DNA of 5,411 nucleotides from Massilioclostridium sp965141735 (GTDB taxonomy: Bacteria > Bacillota > Clostridia > Oscillospirales > Ruminococcaceae): contig CBCSOX010000180.1 of the NCBI GenBank assembly GCA_965141735.1, positions 1 through 5,411 of the forward strand. The letters run 5' to 3'. Shown here one piece after another: positions 1-4,938 of this stretch (positions are counted from its first letter, which is position 1; each line of letters begins with the position of its first letter). The position numbers and the translations under genes were made by a program. Below the pieces are notes generated by a model that was given only the letters and a program-made list of their open reading frames with translations, had not been told where the DNA came from and made no database searches.

Positions 1-298
1 TGTAGGAGCCAGTGATGACGTCCGCCTCGGGGATCTGCTTGTCCACGTCGGGAAACGCCTGGGGAAAACAGCCGGTGAGCGCGACGACCGCGCCGGGGTT
101 TGCCCGCTTGAAGCGGCGCAGCGCCTGCCGCGCCTTTTTATCCCCCGACGAGGTGACGGTGCAGGAATTGACCACGTAAACGTCCGCCTCGTCGTCGCAG
201 TGGACCACATCGTACCCGTTTTGGTAGAACAAATCCATCATCAGCTCGGTTTCATATTGATTGACCTTACAGCCTAAAGTGTAGAAAGCAACGCGCAA
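1..298 (-). CDS. mtaB: tRNA t6A37 methylthiotransferase MtaB, N-terminal part (runs off the left edge)
   Basis: The first 99 residues of a MiaB-like radical-SAM methylthiotransferase of the MtaB (YqeV) type. In the known family the enzyme converts t6A37 to ms2t6A in tRNAs reading ANN codons. Seen in the sequence: the start MRVAFYTLGCKVNQYETE, typical of MtaB, and three cysteines of the N-terminal UPF0004 domain, C10 (LGCKVN), C46 (NSCTVT) and C77 (TGCFPQ), which in this family bind the auxiliary 4Fe-4S cluster. The radical-SAM CxxxCxxC motif and the TRAM domain would lie beyond the window. The start is TTG at 298-296: an in-frame ATG is lacking, and an AAAAGG ribosome site lies about 9 bases upstream. 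The ATG at 306-304 is out of frame and too close to that site. C34 is an extra, non-motif cysteine. The gene is divergent from the HPr-like gene and has its own promoter. Identity is firm; the choice MtaB over MiaB rests on the N-terminal motif wording. Confidence 0.93.
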   Translation of the reverse strand, partial: MRVAFYTLGCKVNQYETELMMDLFYQNGYDVVHCDDEADVYVVNSCTVTSSGDKKARQALRRFKRANPGAVVALTGCFPQAFPDVDKQIPEADVITGSY

Positions 299-307
299 AA
301 AATCATT

Positions 308-313
308 CCTTTT
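308..313 (-). promoter_or_regulatory. Ribosome binding site selecting the mtaB TTG start
   Basis: On the minus strand AAAAGG lies about 9 bases before TTG 298-296. It is only one base from an out-of-frame ATG at 306-304. The spacing therefore supports the rare TTG start, which yields the canonical MtaB N-terminus. Confidence 0.7.
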
Positions 314-400
314 GTACAGGATCGCCAGTTTTTGTCTCTCCTGCGGGTAATTTCGCCAGATCCAACCCTGTTTTTTCGGCAGATTTGGACAGATAAGAAT

Positions 401-429
401 ATTATATCGGATCCGATGAATTTTTACAA
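401..429 (-). promoter_or_regulatory. Sigma-A promoter of mtaB
   Basis: On the minus strand, TTGTAA (429-424) is followed after exactly 17 bases by a perfect TATAAT (406-401). The predicted start near 394 gives a leader of about 96 bases before the TTG start. The -35 box is 8 bp from the -35 box of the divergent promoter on the other strand. Confidence 0.75.
406..417. promoter_or_regulatory. 12-bp perfect palindrome within the mtaB promoter spacer
   Basis: ATCGGATCCGAT reads identically on both strands. It sits in the -35/-10 spacer of the mtaB promoter and shares one base with the -10 box. A regulator bound here would block RNA polymerase, so it is an operator candidate. No known regulator is recognised, and a single copy could be chance. 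Confidence 0.35.
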
Positions 430-437
430 TTAGCCAG

Positions 438-466
438 TTGACTTAAATTTGCTCTGCTGTTATATT
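438..466 (+). promoter_or_regulatory. Sigma-A promoter of the HPr-like gene
   Basis: TTGACT (438-443), a 17-base spacer, then TATATT (461-466). The predicted start near 473 gives a leader of about 70 bases before the ATG at 545. It is back to back with the mtaB promoter. Confidence 0.75.
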
Positions 467-544
467 GAATATAGTAAATAGGGCAATTCTCCTGTGCGTC
501 CGCCCGGCAATTCAACAATGTATTCAGTAGTGGAGGTATGTATT

Positions 545-778
545 ATGCAGACTGTAACCATCATGCTCAACAGCATCAACGATGTAAAGGCGTTTGTCAA
601 CACGGTCAACAAATATGATTTTGACGTTGACCTCATTTCGGGCAGATATGCGATCGACGCAAAATCAATCATGGGTATTTTCAGCCTTGACCTTTCCAAA
701 GAGATCAGGGTGGAGGCGCACACCGACGATGCGGGCGCGTTTTTCGACGAGATCAAGGGTTTTGTTGTCACCAAATAA
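545..778 (+). CDS. HPr-family protein lacking the active-site histidine
   Basis: A 77-residue protein of the HPr fold, close to the usual HPr length of 85-90. Seen: the regulatory segment AKSIMGIFSLDL, matching the KSIMGVMSL segment around Ser46 of classical HPr, with Ser41 as the equivalent serine. The preceding KYDFDVDL matches the KYDADVNL-type strand. The N-terminal GxHARPA active-site loop is absent: the stretch reads LNSINDVKAFV, and the only histidine (H59) is far downstream. Known for the family: His15 takes phosphate from PTS enzyme I, and Ser46 is phosphorylated by HPr kinase. Inference: this is not a PTS phosphocarrier but a regulatory, Crh-like or structural relative, although Crh is a different sequence. 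The start at 545 is chosen because GGAGG (533-537) is 7 bases upstream; the ATG at 494 has no ribosome site and would add residues foreign to HPr. The gene is monocistronic between its own promoter and a hairpin terminator. Confidence 0.88.
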   Translation: MQTVTIMLNSINDVKAFVNTVNKYDFDVDLISGRYAIDAKSIMGIFSLDLSKEIRVEAHTDDAGAFFDEIKGFVVTK

Positions 779-802
779 ATCGAAACAACGTGGAAGGTTG
801 GG

Positions 803-839
803 GCTTGCTCCGGGCCGAAAAGGCTTTGGGCAAGCTTTT
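803..839 (+). terminator. Intrinsic terminator after the HPr-like gene
   Basis: GCTTGCTC (803-810) pairs with GGGCAAGC (828-835) with one T-G wobble. Inside, GCC (814-816) and GGC (822-824) close a GAAAA loop. TTTT (836-839) and a T-rich stretch follow. It lies 24 bases after the stop codon. Confidence 0.65.
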
Positions 840-872
840 GCTTTCATTTCAACATGATTTGGCGATTGTCCG

Positions 873-880
873 CATACAAT
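873..880 (+). promoter_or_regulatory. Candidate -10 element for the carboxypeptidase gene, possibly sigma-E-like
   Basis: CATACAAT lies about 65 bases before the start codon. It contains a sigma-A-like TACAAT, but no TTGACA-like box is found 16-18 bases upstream. The full octamer matches the -10 consensus of the sporulation factor sigma-E (CATACA-T), and ACATGAT (852-858), 14 bases upstream, only weakly resembles a sigma-E -35. Sporulation control is known for some Bacillus dac genes. This is a suggestion, not a call. Confidence 0.35.
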
Positions 881-893
881 TTACCAGAATGAC

Positions 894-919
894 GGAGGGC
901 CGGCCGCCCCGGCGCCTCC
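894..919 (+). promoter_or_regulatory. GC-rich leader hairpin upstream of the carboxypeptidase gene
   Basis: GGAGG+GCCGG (894-903) pairs with CCGGC and CCTCC (909-913, 915-919) around a 5-base loop, with one bulged G at 914. No T-run follows, so it is not a terminator. It ends 12 bases before the ribosome site and could affect mRNA stability or translation. The structure is evident; the role is inferred. Confidence 0.5.
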
Positions 920-931
920 CGCTATGAGGTG

Positions 932-937
932 AAGGAG
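932..937 (+). promoter_or_regulatory. Ribosome binding site deciding the carboxypeptidase start
   Basis: AAGGAG lies 8 bases before the ATG at 946 but only 2 bases before the ATG at 940. The downstream ATG is therefore preferred. The difference is just two N-terminal residues. Confidence 0.7.
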
Positions 938-945
938 TTATGCGA

Positions 946-2133
946 ATGATCAGAAAATTGACCGCCCTTGCGGTATCACTTGCCCTGCTGTGCAGCAGCG
1001 CGCTTCCCGCTTTTGCCGACGGTCTGCCCGAAGAGGTGGACGAGACGGTTGCTGCGGACATCTCCGCCGGAATCCCCGCGAAATCCTATATTTTAATGGA
1101 GGCCTCCACCGGAAAGGTGCTCTCAGAATCCAACGCGGATGAGCAGATGGCGCCCGCGTCAATCACCAAGATTATGGTGATGCTGCTGCTCATGGAGCGG
1201 ATCGACGCCGGAACCATCACCCTTGACGACATGGTGACCACCAGCGAGCACGCCAATTCAATGGGGGGCACCCAAATTTGGCTCGAAGTCGGGGAGCAGA
1301 TGAGCGTCAACGATCTGCTTAAGGCGACGGCGGTCAACTCGGCCAACGACGCGGCAGTCGCGCTCGCCGAGTACAGGGGGGGGCGCTAGGTGGCGTTCGC
1401 CTTGTTGATGAACCAGCGAGCGAAAGAACTCGTTTTGGTTAACACCACCTTCAAAAACGCGACCGGCCTTGACGCGGACGGCCACCTCTCCACCGCGCGG
1501 GACATCGCCCTCATGACACAGGAGCTGCTCAAACACCCCAAGATCACTGAGTACACCTCCATTTATATGGACAGCCTGCGCGACGGGACCACCGGCCTTG
1601 TCAACACCAACAAAATGGTGCGGTTTTATGAGGGGTGCAACGGGATGAAGACCGGCACGACGGACGACGCCGGCTCCTGTCTCTCCTGTACGGCGACCCG
1701 GGACGGGATGACCCTCATCTCGGTGAGCATGGGCTCGACAACCTCCAAGGAGCGGTTTCAGTCCGCCCGCACGCTGCTCGACCACGGGTTTGCAAGCTAT
1801 GCCCTCTACACCCCTGAACTCGATCCCTCCACGATTCCTCCGATCAAAGTCAATGGGGGACAGCAGGGAAGCATTGGGGTGAAGATCGACTCCGCTTCCG
1901 GCAACATCGTCATCCCCAAGGGGGGAGAAAGCCAGGTACAGCAGGAGATCAGCCTGGCCGAGGAGCTTGACGCGCCGGTCGAACCCGACCAGGTAGTCGG
2001 AAAGGTGACTTATACGCTCGGTGGCGAGACGATCGCAGAGCTCTCGATCAAGGCAGAGCAGGGCGTCGCCCCGCTCGACTTTAAATTTGCATTTCTGCTG
2101 TTGCTTCGCGGTTTCTTGGGAATTTCCCAGTAA
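946..2133 (+). pseudogene. D-alanyl-D-alanine carboxypeptidase (DacF/PBP5 type), reading frame interrupted by one in-frame TAG
   Basis: A serine DD-carboxypeptidase of the peptidase S11 family. It trims the terminal D-Ala from peptidoglycan stem peptides outside the membrane. Read through the stop, it spans 395 codons, the normal family length. In order: a signal peptide (about 1-24, hydrophobic core then AFA-D); the active-site SITK (S72-K75, bases 1159-1170); SAN (132-134); KTG (235-237, bases 1648-1656); a PBP5 C-terminal beta domain (about 298-371, including QVVGKVTY); and a C-terminal hydrophobic anchor (about 379-393). The TAG at 1387-1389 is codon 148. It lies where relatives have a Glu in a segment like IAGSEEAF, and frame and length are unchanged on both sides. 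The local residues RGGR-stop-V are also atypical, and a GLK/GLV-type glycine downstream reads V (ELVLVN). If the TAG is real, the product would stop before KTG and be inactive. The alternative is a consensus base-call error. The gene stands alone between a structured leader and an AT-rich terminator. Confidence 0.85.
1375..1392 (+). other. Lesion site: 8-G run, in-frame TAG and adjacent GTG
   Basis: A then eight G (1376-1383), CGC, TAG (1387-1389) and GTG (1390-1392). Upstream and downstream coding are in the same frame, so this is substitution-type damage, not an indel. A single G-to-T change from GAG (Glu, expected here) produces TAG. Several flanking codons also depart from the family pattern, which suggests clustered errors or clustered mutations. 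Confidence 0.8.
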
Positions 2134-2143
2134 AACCGATGTT

Positions 2144-2170
2144 TTTTATACATGTTGTGTAAAATTTTTT
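2144..2170 (+). terminator. AT-rich hairpin and T-run after the carboxypeptidase gene
   Basis: TTTTATACA (2144-2152) pairs with TGTGTAAAA (2156-2164; one T-G wobble) around a 3-base loop. TTTTTT (2165-2170) follows directly. The stem is AT-rich and so weak, but the arrangement is terminator-like and sits 10 bases after the stop codon. Confidence 0.5.
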
Positions 2171-2198
2171 CTTTGCTTTGGAAAACTATTTGAAAAAT

Positions 2199-2224
2199 TC
2201 ACAATTCAGTCTTGAATTTTGTGA
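2199..2224. promoter_or_regulatory. Dyad overlapping the pgi -35 box
   Basis: TCACAATTCA (2199-2208) and TGAA-TT-TTGTGA (2213-2224) form an imperfect inverted repeat, 10 paired bases with a 2-base bulge. It covers the TTGAAT -35 box of pgi. An operator is plausible, but the cognate regulator is unknown. Confidence 0.4.
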
Positions 2225-2240
2225 TGCTTTGTTGTACAAT
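2212..2240 (+). promoter_or_regulatory. Sigma-A promoter of pgi
   Basis: TTGAAT (2212-2217), a 17-base spacer and TACAAT (2235-2240). The predicted start near 2247 gives a short leader ending at the AGAGGTG ribosome site. Confidence 0.65.
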
Positions 2241-2260
2241 AGAACTACGAAATTGAATAC

Positions 2261-2267
2261 AGAGGTG
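2261..2267 (+). promoter_or_regulatory. Ribosome binding site deciding the pgi start
   Basis: AGAGGTG leaves 9 bases (from its AGAGG core) to the ATG at 2275 but only 3 to the in-frame ATG at 2269. The start at 2275 also gives the usual MALKL- N-terminus of this family. Confidence 0.65.
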
Positions 2268-2274
2268 CATGCAA

Positions 2275-3612
2275 ATGGCGTTGAAACTCAACACAAACTA
2301 TGTCAAAAACTTTGTATCAGATCATGAATTGGATGGGATGATCCCACAGCTCGAAGCCGCGCACAGGACACTGCACGAAAAGAGCGGTCTCGGGAACGAT
2401 TTTCTCGGCTGGCTCGACCTGCCGGTGGATTATGATAAGGAGGAGTTTAAACGCATTCAGGCCGCCGCACAGAAAATCAAGAGCGACAGCGACGTGCTCG
2501 TTGTCATCGGCATTGGCGGTTCCTATCTCGGCGCGCGCGCCGCAATCGAGTGCCTGAAATCTCAATTTTACAACAATCTGCGCAAAGACACCCCCGACAT
2601 TTACTTTGTCGGCAACAATATCAACCCCACCTACCTCAATGAGATTCTCGCGGTCTGCGAGGGCAGGGACATTTCGGTCAACATCATCTCCAAATCGGGG
2701 ACAACGACCGAGCCCGCGCTCGCCTTCCGCATCTTCAAAAAACTGCTTGAGGACAAATACGGCAAGGAGGGGGCAAAGGGGAGAATCTACGCGACGACCG
2801 ACAAGGCGCGCGGCACCCTCAAAGAGCTCTCCGACCGGGAGGGTTACGAGGAGTTTGTCATCGCCGACGACGTTGGCGGCCGCTTCTCAGTGCTCACCGC
2901 CGTCGGGCTGCTCCCGATCGCTGTGGCAGGCGCGGACATCGAGGCGATCATGCAGGGCGCGGCAAAAGCCCGCGAGGATTTTGCCGACTGCAATCTCAAA
3001 ACAAACGACTGCTACCGCTATGCGGCGCTGCGCAACATCCTCTACCGCAAGGGCAAGAGCATCGAGATGCTCGTGAGCTACGATCCGTCGTTTACCATGA
3101 TGACGGAGTGGTACAAACAGCTCTTCGGCGAGAGCGAGGGCAAGGATCAGAAGGGGATTTTCCCCGCGTCCGCAACCTTCTCGACCGACCTGCACTCCCT
3201 CGGCCAGTTTATCCAGGACGGTTCCCGCATCCTGTTCGAGACTGTCGTGGATATCCAAAAGCCGAAACAGGATCTGTTTATTGAGCCGGATCCCGGCAAC
3301 TTTGACGGCCTCAATTTCCTCTCCAACCAGGAGATGAGCGTTGTCAACCGCAAGGCGTTTCAGGGAACGTTGCTCGCCCACACCGAGGGCGGAGTGCCCA
3401 ACCTCATCATCGAGGTTCCCGAGATGAACGAAGCGGAATTTGGCTATCTCGTCTACTTCTTTGAAAAGGCGTGCGCGATCTCAGGCTATCTGCTCGGCGT
3501 CAATCCCTTCAATCAGCCGGGGGTGGAGAGCTATAAAAAGAACATGTTCGCCCTGCTCGGCAAGCCGGGCTATGAAGAGATGCAGCAGGAGCTGCTCACC
3601 AAACTCGGTTAA
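2275..3612 (+). CDS. pgi: Glucose-6-phosphate isomerase
   Basis: A 445-residue cytosolic isomerase interconverting glucose 6-phosphate and fructose 6-phosphate, in glycolysis and gluconeogenesis. The length is typical of the short Firmicutes PGI form. Two SIS sugar-phosphate folds are expected. Seen: IGIGGSYLGA (78-87) and SKSGTTTE (139-146) as phosphate-binding segments; GESEGK (285-290) supplying the catalytic glutamate, probably E286; TDLHSLGQ (304-311) with the ring-opening histidine H307; and the PGI C-terminal signature GYLLGVNPFNQPGVESYKK with the catalytic lysine, probably K421. All key residues are present and the frame is clean. Residue roles are transferred from known PGI structures. 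It has its own promoter with a dyad over the -35 box. No strong terminator separates it from the next gene 80 bases downstream, so some read-through is possible. Confidence 0.97.
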   Translation: MALKLNTNYVKNFVSDHELDGMIPQLEAAHRTLHEKSGLGNDFLGWLDLPVDYDKEEFKRIQAAAQKIKSDSDVLVVIGIGGSYLGARAAIECLKSQFYNNLRKDTPDIYFVGNNINPTYLNEILAVCEGRDISVNIISKSGTTTEPALAFRIFKKLLEDKYGKEGAKGRIYATTDKARGTLKELSDREGYEEFVIADDVGGRFSVLTAVGLLPIAVAGADIEAIMQGAAKAREDFADCNLKTNDCYRYAALRNILYRKGKSIEMLVSYDPSFTMMTEWYKQLFGESEGKDQKGIFPASATFSTDLHSLGQFIQDGSRILFETVVDIQKPKQDLFIEPDPGNFDGLNFLSNQEMSVVNRKAFQGTLLAHTEGGVPNLIIEVPEMNEAEFGYLVYFFEKACAISGYLLGVNPFNQPGVESYKKNMFALLGKPGYEEMQQELLTKLG

Positions 3613-3644
3613 AAGAACAGTCAATAAAAACAACGGATTATGTT

Positions 3645-3665
3645 GCACATTCTGTGCTTTATAAT
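3645..3665 (+). promoter_or_regulatory. Perfect inverted repeat and TATAAT box before the P-loop gene
   Basis: GCACA-TTC-TGTGC (3645-3657) is a perfect 5-bp inverted repeat, followed 2 bases later by TATAAT (3660-3665), a perfect -10. No good -35 lies 16-18 bases upstream (the best windows read ATTATG or TTATGT); TTGCAC at 3643-3648 is only 11 bases away. The site may be an activator or operator-linked weak promoter, or the hairpin plus TTTAT may be a weak terminator of pgi. Confidence 0.4.
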
Positions 3666-3692
3666 AACAGAACAACACAGGAGGAATGAATC

Positions 3693-4097
3693 ATGATTAA
3701 ACTTATCGTAGGAAGAAAAGGCTCGGGAAAAACTAAAATTCTGCTCGACATGGTCAAGGAAGGCGTCAAAAACACCGACGGCAACGTTGTCTTTATCGAC
3801 AACAGCGACCAGCACACCTTCGAGCTTGACCACAGCGTCCGCCTGATCAATGCAGTGAGCTATCATGTCACCGATATCAACAGCTTCCGCGGCTTTATCG
3901 CGGGCATCCTCGCCGGCAACTACGACATCACCGAAATCTATGTCGACGCAATTCTGCGCATTGTGGGACGCGATTACGACAAGCTCGGTGAAATGCTCGG
4001 CAAGATCGACGAGATCACCAAAGAGGTCAAACTCGTCTTTACCGTCTCCGCCGACCTGTCCGAACTGCCCGAGTCGGTCACAAAATTCATTCAATAA
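3693..4097 (+). CDS. Small P-loop NTPase of unknown function
   Basis: A 134-residue protein with a Walker A motif at its very N-terminus, GRKGSGKT (7-14). A hydrophobic strand ending in aspartate, EIYVDAIL (D85), is a probable Walker B. A later strand, VKLVFTVSADLSELP (112-126), resembles the sensor strand of RecA/AAA-like folds. There is no signal peptide or membrane segment, so it is likely cytosolic. Similar small clostridial proteins are, as I recall, sometimes labelled PilT-like or twitching-motility ATPases. Nothing here supports a pilus role: PilT is about 350 residues and has Asp- and His-box motifs absent here. The ribosome site AGGAGG (3679-3684) is 8 bases upstream, fixing the start. 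The gene lies alone between a possible promoter and a strong terminator. NTP binding is well supported; substrate and pathway are unknown. Confidence 0.85.
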   Translation: MIKLIVGRKGSGKTKILLDMVKEGVKNTDGNVVFIDNSDQHTFELDHSVRLINAVSYHVTDINSFRGFIAGILAGNYDITEIYVDAILRIVGRDYDKLGEMLGKIDEITKEVKLVFTVSADLSELPESVTKFIQ

Positions 4098-4116
4098 ACG
4101 ATTTGTTCACACTGTG

Positions 4117-4146
4117 TCTCCCGCAGGCAAAACTGCGGGAGATTTT
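4117..4146 (+). terminator. Strong intrinsic terminator after the P-loop gene
   Basis: TCTCCCGCAG (4117-4126) pairs perfectly with CTGCGGGAGA (4133-4142) around the loop GCAAAA. TTTT (4143-4146) follows. The 10-bp GC-rich stem lies 19 bases after the stop codon. Confidence 0.92.
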
Positions 4147-4185
4147 GTGTGCCAAAAGATTTTGTAAAAAAATCTGGTTTAGGGC

Positions 4186-4214
4186 TTGACAAGTTTTCTA
4201 AATTTTACTATACT
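4186..4214 (+). promoter_or_regulatory. Strong sigma-A promoter of yceD-rpmF
   Basis: A consensus TTGACA (4186-4191), a 17-base spacer and TATACT (4209-4214), in AT-rich DNA. The predicted start near 4221 leaves a leader of about 20 bases. This also rules out the in-frame GTG at 4149 as a start. Confidence 0.9.
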
Positions 4215-4241
4215 ATATTAGTATCGTTACGGGGTGTAGCT

Positions 4242-4694
4242 ATGTTACTTGAATTGAAACAGCTTTTTGATGTCGTGGATGATGAAAAGCGGATTGATTA
4301 CAGCTTGGATCTGAGCGATTATCGGCTGTTCCAAAACTGCCCTTTTCCGAAGCCGGTCAAAATAAAGGGAAAAGTTTTCAACCGCGCGGGGATTGTGACC
4401 CTGCAGCTCGATGTGTCGACCGAGGCGGTTTTTGTGTGCGACCGCTGCCTGGACGAGTTCCAGCAGCCGTTCCACGAACAGTTTGAGCACATTCTTGTGC
4501 GCAAGCTCAACAGCCAGAGCGACGATTACATCGTGGTGGAAGACGCGAGGCTCGACCTCGACGAACTCGTTTTGAGCGATATGCTGCTCAGTCTACCAAC
4601 AAAAATCCTGTGCAGCGAGGATTGTCAGGGGCTCTGTGTCAACTGCGGCGCGAACCTCAACGTAGCGGACTGCGAATGCGGTAAGCAAGAGTGA
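4242..4694 (+). CDS. YceD/DUF177 family protein (large ribosomal subunit accumulation)
   Basis: A 150-residue YceD-family protein. In Escherichia coli and plants, members are needed for normal 23S rRNA accumulation, and the gene sits directly upstream of rpmF, as here. Seen: a Cys pair in FVCDRCLDEF (C66, C69) and a Cys-rich C-terminus with CSEDCQGLCVNCG (C124, C128, C132, C135) followed by CEC (C144, C146). The DCxGLCxxCGxNLN wording is the conserved family signature and looks like a metal site; metal binding is inferred. The ATG at 4242 is chosen because the promoter places transcription from about 4221, and GGGGTG (4231-4236) is 5 bases upstream. The 54-base gap to rpmF holds no terminator or promoter, so the two are co-transcribed, consistent with a shared role in the 50S subunit. 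Molecular function remains loosely defined. Confidence 0.9.
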   Translation: MLLELKQLFDVVDDEKRIDYSLDLSDYRLFQNCPFPKPVKIKGKVFNRAGIVTLQLDVSTEAVFVCDRCLDEFQQPFHEQFEHILVRKLNSQSDDYIVVEDARLDLDELVLSDMLLSLPTKILCSEDCQGLCVNCGANLNVADCECGKQE

Positions 4695-4748
4695 GCCAAC
4701 TTAGGCGGCTACAACATAAATTTTGTTCAGCGAAGGAGGTGCTGTAAG

Positions 4749-4931
4749 ATGGCGGTACCAAAGAGAAAAACCTCTAAAGCGAGACGTGACAAAAGACGTT
4801 CGAGCGTATGGAAACTGGATACTCCCGCGTTTTCCAAGTGCACACAATGCGGTGAGCTGAAAGCTCCCCACAAGGTTTGCGGTAACTGTGGTTACTACAA
4901 AGGCGTTGAAGTTATTAAAAAAGAGGCGTAA
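4749..4931 (+). CDS. rpmF: 50S ribosomal protein L32
   Basis: A 60-residue bL32, the normal length. Seen: the basic N-terminus MAVPKRKTSKARRDKRR and a zinc ribbon with C31-x2-C34 and C44-x2-C47 (CTQCGE, CGNCGYYKG). This is therefore the four-cysteine, zinc-binding form; some genomes also carry a Cys-less paralogue used under zinc starvation, and none is visible in this window. The ribosome site AAGGAGGT (4733-4740), 8 bases upstream, is near perfect, as expected for a highly expressed ribosomal gene. It is second in an operon with yceD. A terminator follows directly, so the frequent rpmF-plsX linkage is absent here. Confidence 0.98.
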   Translation: MAVPKRKTSKARRDKRRSSVWKLDTPAFSKCTQCGELKAPHKVCGNCGYYKGVEVIKKEA

Positions 4932-4938
4932 GCCCAAC

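Noticed and set aside
299..394. Riboswitch in the mtaB leader
   Set aside because: About 96 bases with only one short stem (CAGGA/TCCTG); no conserved core of a riboswitch class I know was recognised.
494..544. Upstream ATG of the HPr-like gene
   Set aside because: It has no ribosome site and would add 17 residues not found in HPr proteins. GGAGG at 533-537 serves the ATG at 545.
460..774. Minus-strand open frame opposite the HPr-like gene
   Set aside because: It covers the HPr-like gene and its promoter, has no ribosome site and shows no family pattern.
1370..1400. Frameshift as the cause of the carboxypeptidase break
   Set aside because: The segments before and after the stop are in the same frame, and the codon count matches the family. 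Only substitutions are needed, so a G-run indel does not explain it.
1258..1785. Long open frame on the minus strand, 175 codons
   Set aside because: It lies antisense to the carboxypeptidase gene, whose SxN and KTG motifs are clear. The frame is open because of high third-position GC, and it has no recognisable domain or ribosome site.
2606..3381. Open frames on both strands inside pgi (2606-3076 plus, 2887-3381 minus)
   Set aside because: Both are shadows of an intact, full-length pgi. The plus-strand one is rich in Ser/Arg/Thr, typical of a shifted GC-rich frame.
3643..3665. TTGCAC/TATAAT as a complete sigma-A promoter
   Set aside because: The spacer is only 11 bases, too short for sigma-A. 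Only the -10 and the inverted repeat are kept as signals.
4149..4241. GTG start extending YceD by 31 residues
   Set aside because: It lies upstream of the predicted transcription start (about 4221) and inside the terminator/promoter region.
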